From CAYXGE01 sp964464435 (lineage in GTDB: Bacteria > Pseudomonadota > Gammaproteobacteria > Burkholderiales > Methylophilaceae): DNA of 11,835 nucleotides. The DNA is taken from NCBI GenBank assembly GCA_964464435.1, contig CAYXGE010000060.1:1-11835 (forward strand), written 5' to 3'. This document shows, one piece after another, positions 7,050 through 11,835 of this stretch. The first letter of the stretch is position 1. Every line of letters starts with the position of its first letter. Under the pieces are notes generated by a model. The model saw nothing but the letters and a program-made list of their open reading frames with translations, did not search any database and was not told the DNA's origin. Made by a program: the position numbers and the translations under genes.

Positions 7050-8147
7050 ATGAAGAAAATATTATTGAGTTTATGCGTATTGGTGTTAATCCCGCTGCAA
7101 GCGCATGCAGACCGCATTAAAGATTTAGCCAATATACAAGGTGTGAGACAAAACCAGTTGCTTGGCTATGGCTTAGTGGTTGGCTTAGACGGCACAGGTG
7201 ACCAAACCATACAAACACCATTCACAGTACAAAGCATGGTGAGCATGTTGCAACAAATGGGGGTTAGTTTGCCTCCAGGGACAAATTTACAATTAAAAAA
7301 TGTCGCTTCGGTGATGGTGACGAGTGCTTTACCACCGTTTGCACAAACTGGGCAAACCTTAGATGTGACAGTTTCTTCACTAGGCAATGCTAAAAGTTTA
7401 CGTGGCGGTACATTACTCATGACCCCATTAAAAGGGGCAGATGGGCAAGTATATGCTATGGCACAAGGTAATTTAGTGGTGGGCGGAGTAGGGGCTTCTG
7501 CCAACGGTACTAGTGCACAAGTAAACCATTTAAGTGTGGGCAGAATTTCTGCGGGCGCAACAGTAGAGCGCACCTTACCTAATCCAATTGGTAACGCTGA
7601 TACTATTAATCTTGAGTTACGTGAAGCGGATTTTTCTACCGCAAGGCAAGTGGTAGATGCCGTGAATGGACGCTTTGGACAAGGTACAGCAGTAGCTGAA
7701 AGTGGACGGGTGATTAAAGTAGGTGTGCCCACTAACCCCAATGACCGTATTGCATTTTTGGGGGATTTAGAGAGCATTAATGTTAAACCTGCTAAAACAT
7801 CAGCCAAAGTGATTATGAATGCACGTACAGGTTCTGTGGTCATGACAGAGCATGTAACCCTAGATAGCTGTGCGGTATCTCACGGTAATTTATCTGTCGT
7901 CATTAGCACCGCACCTGTGATTAGCCAGCCAGGTGCCCTAGCGAACGGCAATACGGTATCAACCCAAGTATCGCAAGTGGAAATTAACAAAGAGCCAGGT
8001 AAAGTCCTAAAACTTGATGAAGGTGCTTCACTTTCTGATGTGGTGAAAGCCCTCAACGCCATAGGCGCAACCCCGCAAGATTTACTCGCTATTTTGCAAG
8101 CGATGAAAGCGGCAGGTTCTTTCCGTGCTGAGTTAGAGATTATTTAA
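7050..8147 (+). CDS. flgI: FlgI, P-ring protein
   Basis: This 365-residue protein is of normal FlgI length. A classic signal peptide covers residues 1-20 (MKKILLSLCVLVLIPLQAHA), and the mature start DRIKDLANIQGVRQNQLLGY is diagnostic. The internal motifs GLVVGLDGTGDQT and LDSCAVSHGNLSV, and the ending LEII, also fit. FlgI is secreted by Sec to the periplasm and, with FlgA's help, forms the P ring in the peptidoglycan layer. The mature protein has a single cysteine (Cys274). At the position where E. coli FlgI has its second cysteine (SAGC before the C-terminus) this protein has Ser357, so the stabilising intramolecular disulfide known in E. coli cannot form. The gene lies 9 bases after flgH with only a weak AAGAAG ribosome binding site. 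Confidence 0.98.
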   Translation: MKKILLSLCVLVLIPLQAHADRIKDLANIQGVRQNQLLGYGLVVGLDGTGDQTIQTPFTVQSMVSMLQQMGVSLPPGTNLQLKNVASVMVTSALPPFAQTGQTLDVTVSSLGNAKSLRGGTLLMTPLKGADGQVYAMAQGNLVVGGVGASANGTSAQVNHLSVGRISAGATVERTLPNPIGNADTINLELREADFSTARQVVDAVNGRFGQGTAVAESGRVIKVGVPTNPNDRIAFLGDLESINVKPAKTSAKVIMNARTGSVVMTEHVTLDSCAVSHGNLSVVISTAPVISQPGALANGNTVSTQVSQVEINKEPGKVLKLDEGASLSDVVKALNAIGATPQDLLAILQAMKAAGSFRAELEII

Positions 8148-8158
8148 GCGATTTGATC

Positions 8159-9091
8159 ATGAACGCGGCTGACATTACAAGTAATATGACTTCAAGCCAA
8201 TTGGCGATAGATAGCAAGAATTTATCGAGCTTAAAAAATGCAGCTAAAGACAACTCACCAGAAGCCTTAAAGCAAGTAGCCAAGCAGTTTGAAGCCATGT
8301 TAATGAATATGATGCTAAAAAGCATGCGCGAAGCGTCACCGCAAGATGGCATGTTTGATAATGAGCAAACGCAGATGTTTACCTCGATGCTAGACCAACA
8401 GTTAAGTCAAACTATGTCAGATAAAGGCACAGGGCTGGCTGATATGCTAGTAAAACAGCTTTCAAAAAATCTTAATGCGCCTCCAGTCGTTGAAGCAGAT
8501 AAATCAAGTCAAGCGCAAACAGCCATGGCACCACGCTCAGCCATGTTTAGCCAAACTTTTCCATATCAAGCGCAAACAGTGAGCCCAATGGCAAATGTAG
8601 AAGTGCAAAAAACTACAAATACAAAACCAATTAACGTAGCCAGTAATTTTGAACAACGCCTCAAACAAGCCGCACAAAGCGCGAGTGAAGCCAGTGGTAT
8701 TCCTGCTGAGTTTATGTTGGCACAAGCTGCGCTAGAAAGTGGTTGGGGAAAACGTGAAATTAAAACGGCCGATGGACAAACCAGTTATAACTTATTTGGC
8801 ATCAAAGCCACAGGTCAATGGGATGGCAAAGTAGCGGAAACCATGACGACAGAATACATCAATGGCGAAAAACAAAAACGTGTTGAAAAATTTAGAGCCT
8901 ATGATTCTTATGAAGCGGCTTTTCATGATTATGCAAAGTTGATTAGCACTAACCCTCGATACCAAAAAGCCATGCAAAGTACTGATGATGCGACTGCGTA
9001 TGCCAAGGCCTTGCAACAAGGTGGCTATGCGACAGACCCTAATTATGCCAATAAACTCATCAGTGTCATGAAGCGTATTGACCAAAGTTAG
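8159..9091 (+). CDS. flgJ: FlgJ, rod cap and peptidoglycan hydrolase
   Basis: From the ATG at 8159 this is a 310-residue, two-domain FlgJ. The N-terminal rod-cap domain (about residues 35-105) carries EALKQVAKQFEAMLMNMMLK and MFDNEQTQMFTSMLDQQLSQ. A Gln/Ala/Pro/Thr-rich linker (about 108-165) follows. The C-terminal glucosaminidase-type domain (about 165-310) carries AQAALESGWGKREI with catalytic Glu193, YNLFGIKA, and TTEYINGEK with Glu232. These correspond by alignment from memory to Salmonella Glu184 and Glu223. YATDPNYANKL is also typical. FlgJ is exported to the periplasm, caps the rod and cuts a hole in the peptidoglycan. An in-frame TTG at 8153 is a poorer start. There is no clear ribosome binding site, and the 11-base gap after flgI suggests translational coupling. 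The linker holds a 14-base direct repeat. Confidence 0.97.
   Translation: MNAADITSNMTSSQLAIDSKNLSSLKNAAKDNSPEALKQVAKQFEAMLMNMMLKSMREASPQDGMFDNEQTQMFTSMLDQQLSQTMSDKGTGLADMLVKQLSKNLNAPPVVEADKSSQAQTAMAPRSAMFSQTFPYQAQTVSPMANVEVQKTTNTKPINVASNFEQRLKQAAQSASEASGIPAEFMLAQAALESGWGKREIKTADGQTSYNLFGIKATGQWDGKVAETMTTEYINGEKQKRVEKFRAYDSYEAAFHDYAKLISTNPRYQKAMQSTDDATAYAKALQQGGYATDPNYANKLISVMKRIDQS
8509..8579 (+). repeat. 14-base direct repeat in the FlgJ linker
   Basis: TCAAGCGCAAACAG occurs at 8509-8522 and again at 8566-8579. The offset of 57 bases (19 codons) keeps both copies in the same reading frame, and both encode QAQT. The repeat lies in the low-complexity linker between the rod-cap and muramidase domains, where duplications should be tolerated. 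Confidence 0.7.
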
Positions 9092-9106
9092 AACAAGATT
9101 TGTTAA

Positions 9107-9132
9107 CAGCACTAAAGTTTTATTTTGTGCTG
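9107..9132 (+). repeat. Inverted repeat spanning the flgK promoter -35
   Basis: CAGCAC (9107-9112) and GTGCTG (9127-9132) are perfect reverse complements separated by 14 bases. The -35 element TAAAGTTT (9113-9120) fills the first part of the intervening segment, and the last base of the right arm is the first base of the -10. There is no T-tract after it, so it is a poor terminator for flgJ. It may be an operator or chance. Confidence 0.45.
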
Positions 9133-9139
9133 ACGATAA
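9113..9139 (+). promoter_or_regulatory. Sigma-28 (FliA) promoter for flgKL
   Basis: TAAAGTTT (9113-9120), an 11-base spacer and GACGATAA (9132-9139) match the sigma-28 consensus TAAAGTTT-N11-GCCGATAA at all but one of 16 bases. The predicted start is near 9146, giving a leader of about 47 bases that contains a short GCGC-AAAA-GCGC hairpin (9164-9175). It makes flgK and flgL a late transcription unit separate from flgB-J, as in enteric bacteria. Confidence 0.9.
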
Positions 9140-9192
9140 GTACATCAAGGCGTAAAGCAGAATGCGCAAAAGCGCTATAAAAAGGGTGCAAT

Positions 9193-11139
9193 ATGGCTTC
9201 AAACATTCTTAATATTGGAAAAAGTGCAATTCTCACCGCACAGGTGGGTATCAGCACGGCTGGACATAATATCGCCAATGCCAATACCCCTGGCTATACC
9301 CGCCAAGTGGTAGTGCAGGGCGCGGCTGAAGCGCAAAATTTTGGCTTTGGTTTTTTGGGACAGGGCGCGCAAATTAAGACCATAGACCGTGCCTATAATG
9401 AATTACTGACACGTCAAGTATTAACCTCACAAACCAATAATTCAGAGCTTTCTACCTACGCCACACAAATGAAGCAGATTGATAATTTGCTTGCCAATCC
9501 TTCTGCGGGTTTATCGCCAGCTTTAAAATCATTTTTCAGTGCAGTGCAAGCGGCTTCTGTTAACCCTAACGATGCGCCAACACGGCAATCGATGTTGTCA
9601 AATGCACAAGCATTGGCTTCACGTTTTCAAGCGCTGGGAGACCGTTTAAATGAGGTTTCATCTGCCGTTAATGAGCAATTATCCTCGGCAACCAGTTTGG
9701 TAAATTCTTACGCTAAGCAGATTGCTGGTCTCAATAGCGTGATTGAAAACGCGGTGAGCTCAGATGGCCAACCACCCAATGATTTGATGGATCAACGTGA
9801 CCAACTGGTCAATGAGTTAAGTAAGCAAATTAAAGTGAGCGTGGTAAAGCAGCAGGGTGAGAAATACAATATTTTTATTGGCAACGGTTTACCACTGGTT
9901 GTTGGCGAAACTACCTACAATTTATCTATGCAACGTTCTCCCACTGATAGTACTCGCTTAGAAGTGGCGTATACCAACTCTGGCGGCACTTCTGTACTGG
10001 GTAGCAATAGTTTGTCGGGCGGCAGTATAGGCGGTTTATTGCAATTCCGCGAGCAATCGATGGATGCTATTCAAGGCAAAATGGGTTTGGTAGCGGTTGG
10101 TCTGATTGAAAAATTTAATTCCCAACACATGCAAGCTACAGACCGAAATGGTGCCGCAGGGGGTCTGTTTTTTGCGCCACATACGCCTGATGTTACGGCG
10201 AGTACGGAAAACACAGGCAATGCCAATATTAACGTGAATATTAGTAATGTGGGCGCGCTTACAGGCAGTAACTACCGTTTACAATACGATGGCACCAATT
10301 ATTTAGTCACGCGCACAGATACTGGCGTCTCACAAAGTTTTACTTCATTACCACAAACCGTAGATGGTATGGAAATCTCTATCCCTAGTGGCGCGATGGC
10401 TACTGGAGATGACTTTTTAATTAAGCCCACCGCGCTAGCTACCAGCGCTTTTAAAGTGTTACTAACTGACACTAATAAAATTGCGCTTGGTGGACCTCTA
10501 GTGTCGGCAAGTGCCTCAAATACCAATGCGGGTAGTGTAAGCTTGAGTGGGGTTACAGTGAGTGCAACTTATGCAAGTAGCCCACTCGCTTCGCCAATTT
10601 CACTCACCTATAATAGTGGCACTGGCAATTTAAATGGTTTTCCAGCAACACAGGCGGTTACTGTCAAAACTGCCAGCGGCACTACAACTTATCCAGCAGG
10701 TAGTCCTGTGCCTTACACTAATAACGCAACCTATACAGTCGCTGGTGTTAGTTTTAACGTGGCGGGTAGCCCAAGTAACGGTGATCAATTCAGTATTAGT
10801 GCTAATACTAATAACGGCGTAGGTGATAATCGAAACGCACTATTATTAGCGGGGTTGCAAACTGCCAATACCTTATTAGATTCACGCGAAAATTTTGACG
10901 GCGCGTATGGTCAACTGATTAGTTTTGTCGGCAACAAAACCAATGAGCTGAATGTCACTAGCGCAGCTGAAGCACAAATGTTGGAGTATGCAGTGGCGGC
11001 ACAACAATCTGAGTCTGGGGTGAACTTAGATGAAGAAGCGGCTGATTTATTACGTTATCAACAGGCGTATCAAGCGGCTGGAAAAATGATGCAAGTGGCC
11101 TCTCAGTTATTTCAATTATTACTTGAAATAGGAAACTAA
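9193..11139 (+). CDS. flgK: FlgK, hook-filament junction protein 1
   Basis: This 648-residue protein is about 100 residues longer than enteric FlgK (547). The N-terminus is diagnostic: MASNILNIGKSAILTAQ, then AGHNIANANTPGYTRQ (about 23-38). The C-terminal helix has SGVNLDEEAADLLRYQQAYQ (608-627) and MMQVASQLFQLLLEI. Both termini form the conserved D0/D1 coiled parts of the axial structure. The middle (about residues 340-545) is rich in Ser, Thr, Asn, Ala and Gly, contains no cysteine, and accounts for the extra length; it should be the exposed, variable domains. FlgK joins hook to filament after displacing FlgD, and needs FlgN (positions 1-447) for export. The ribosome binding site is AAAGGG just upstream of the ATG. 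Transcription is expected from the sigma-28 promoter at 9113-9139. Confidence 0.97.
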   Translation: MASNILNIGKSAILTAQVGISTAGHNIANANTPGYTRQVVVQGAAEAQNFGFGFLGQGAQIKTIDRAYNELLTRQVLTSQTNNSELSTYATQMKQIDNLLANPSAGLSPALKSFFSAVQAASVNPNDAPTRQSMLSNAQALASRFQALGDRLNEVSSAVNEQLSSATSLVNSYAKQIAGLNSVIENAVSSDGQPPNDLMDQRDQLVNELSKQIKVSVVKQQGEKYNIFIGNGLPLVVGETTYNLSMQRSPTDSTRLEVAYTNSGGTSVLGSNSLSGGSIGGLLQFREQSMDAIQGKMGLVAVGLIEKFNSQHMQATDRNGAAGGLFFAPHTPDVTASTENTGNANINVNISNVGALTGSNYRLQYDGTNYLVTRTDTGVSQSFTSLPQTVDGMEISIPSGAMATGDDFLIKPTALATSAFKVLLTDTNKIALGGPLVSASASNTNAGSVSLSGVTVSATYASSPLASPISLTYNSGTGNLNGFPATQAVTVKTASGTTTYPAGSPVPYTNNATYTVAGVSFNVAGSPSNGDQFSISANTNNGVGDNRNALLLAGLQTANTLLDSRENFDGAYGQLISFVGNKTNELNVTSAAEAQMLEYAVAAQQSESGVNLDEEAADLLRYQQAYQAAGKMMQVASQLFQLLLEIGN

Positions 11140-11149
11140 GGATATTGTC

Positions 11150-11835
11150 ATGCGTGTGAGTACCAATACTATTTTTCAAAGTGGCATAGCGCGAATTAGT
11201 GAGTTGCAGTCTGCACAAGTTAAATTGCAACAGCAAATTTCAACGCAACGCAGAATTCTGACACCTTCAGATGACCCAACTGGATCTGCTCGTGCAATTG
11301 ATATTACACACTCGCAAAGCGTGAACAGTCAATTTATTGAGAACAGAAAACTAGTCAACAACAGTTTAGCTTTTGAAGAGGCGACACTAACGAATGTGAC
11401 AGATTTGCTTTTGGCTATAAAATCAACGGTCATTAGCGCGGGTAATGGTGCGTTTTCGGATAGAGAGCGTGGATTTTTAGCGGCTGAAGTACGAGGTCAA
11501 ATGAGCCAATTATTAGGTTTAGCCAATACCAGAGATGGCGTTGGAAACTTTATTTTTTCAGGCTCAAAAACTGATACGCAACCCTTTGTAAAAACTGCAA
11601 CTGGTGCTACTTACCAAGGCGACACGCAGCAGCAAGCGATTCAGGTATCAACTTCTAGAAATATTGAAACCAATGATGCTGGCAGCAATATATTTCAGTC
11701 GAATGGTCAGGATGTATTTCAAGTGCTGACAAATTTAGCGAATTTACTAGATACACCAGTGACTGATGCAACTTCACAAGCTGCATTAAAAGCAGGCTTA
11801 GCAACGGCTGGTGATGGTTTGGACAATACTTTGGA
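11150..11835 (+). CDS. flgL: FlgL, hook-filament junction protein 3 (partial, 3' end outside window)
   Basis: An open frame starts at the ATG at 11150 and continues without a stop to the window edge, giving the first 228 residues; complete FlgL proteins usually have about 300-400. The N-terminus MRVSTNTIFQSGIARISELQ, followed by a Gln-rich helix (about residues 21-32) and ILTPSDDPTGSARAID (about 36-51), is the flagellin/FlgL D0-D1 signature. A further helix and the segment ANTRDGVGNFIFSGSKTDTQPF (cited in part; around residue 125-146) are typical of FlgL. It lies 10 bases after flgK with an AAGGAT ribosome binding site (11138-11143). It forms the adaptor between FlgK and the filament and is the second client of FlgN. 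Confidence 0.96.
   Translation, partial: MRVSTNTIFQSGIARISELQSAQVKLQQQISTQRRILTPSDDPTGSARAIDITHSQSVNSQFIENRKLVNNSLAFEEATLTNVTDLLLAIKSTVISAGNGAFSDRERGFLAAEVRGQMSQLLGLANTRDGVGNFIFSGSKTDTQPFVKTATGATYQGDTQQQAIQVSTSRNIETNDAGSNIFQSNGQDVFQVLTNLANLLDTPVTDATSQAALKAGLATAGDGLDNTL

Noticed and set aside
7166..7843. Long minus-strand open frame of 225 codons inside flgI
   Set aside because: It is fully antisense to strongly conserved FlgI coding sequence and resembles no known protein; low stop density opposite this codon usage explains it.
8792..9202. Minus-strand open frame of about 136 codons with a hydrophobic start, antisense to the flgJ 3' end
   Set aside because: It begins at a TTG, has no ribosome binding site, and overlaps the conserved FlgJ hydrolase domain; it is a shadow of that gene.
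1..11835. A novel defence, mobile or biosynthetic system
   Set aside because: Every open frame with coding support is a standard flagellar gene in standard order; there are no integrases, transposases, tandem spacer arrays or unassigned genes.

Overview
The window is a flagellar axial-structure locus. It carries flgN, flgM and flgA on the minus strand, and flgBCDEFGHIJKL on the plus strand. Every gene in it is recognisable, and flgL runs off the right edge. The gene order, the L- and P-ring genes (flgH, flgI), the dual-domain FlgJ and the lipoprotein FlgH show a Gram-negative bacterium with a single-locus layout like that of Salmonella/E. coli and many betaproteobacteria. The AT-leaning base use and protein style would suit a low-GC betaproteobacterium such as a Methylophilaceae member. 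That placement is a guess from memory, not a demonstrated assignment.

Layout. Positions 1-447 and 481-792 (minus) hold flgN, the export chaperone for FlgK/FlgL, and flgM, the anti-sigma-28 factor. They are preceded by a near-consensus sigma-28 (FliA) promoter at 842-868. Next comes flgA (minus, P-ring chaperone). A divergent intergenic region of about 240 bases (1630-1867) follows. It contains an inverted repeat just upstream of flgB, but I could not define a promoter there with confidence. From 1868 to 9091 an uninterrupted plus-strand run, flgBCDEFGHIJ, encodes the rod (B, C, F, G), hook cap (D), hook (E), L-ring (H), P-ring (I), and rod cap/muramidase (J). A second near-consensus sigma-28 promoter at 9113-9139 starts flgK and flgL, the hook-filament junction proteins.

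How it fits together. FlgB/C/F/G build the rod. FlgJ caps the rod and opens the peptidoglycan. FlgA helps FlgI form the P ring, and FlgH forms the L ring. FlgD caps the growing FlgE hook. When the hook is complete, FlgM is expected to be exported, which frees sigma-28. The two sigma-28 promoters here would then raise flgMN and flgKL, matching the late checkpoint logic known from enteric bacteria.

No undescribed system is visible. The points worth a second look are small: a missing disulfide cysteine in FlgI, inverted repeats at the flgB leader, the flgF-flgG gap and the flgK promoter, a switch from strong to weak ribosome binding sites after flgG, and expanded or repetitive surface segments in FlgE, FlgJ and FlgK. 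There is no tRNA, rRNA, mobile element or CRISPR array, and no gene-free stretch over 300 bases.
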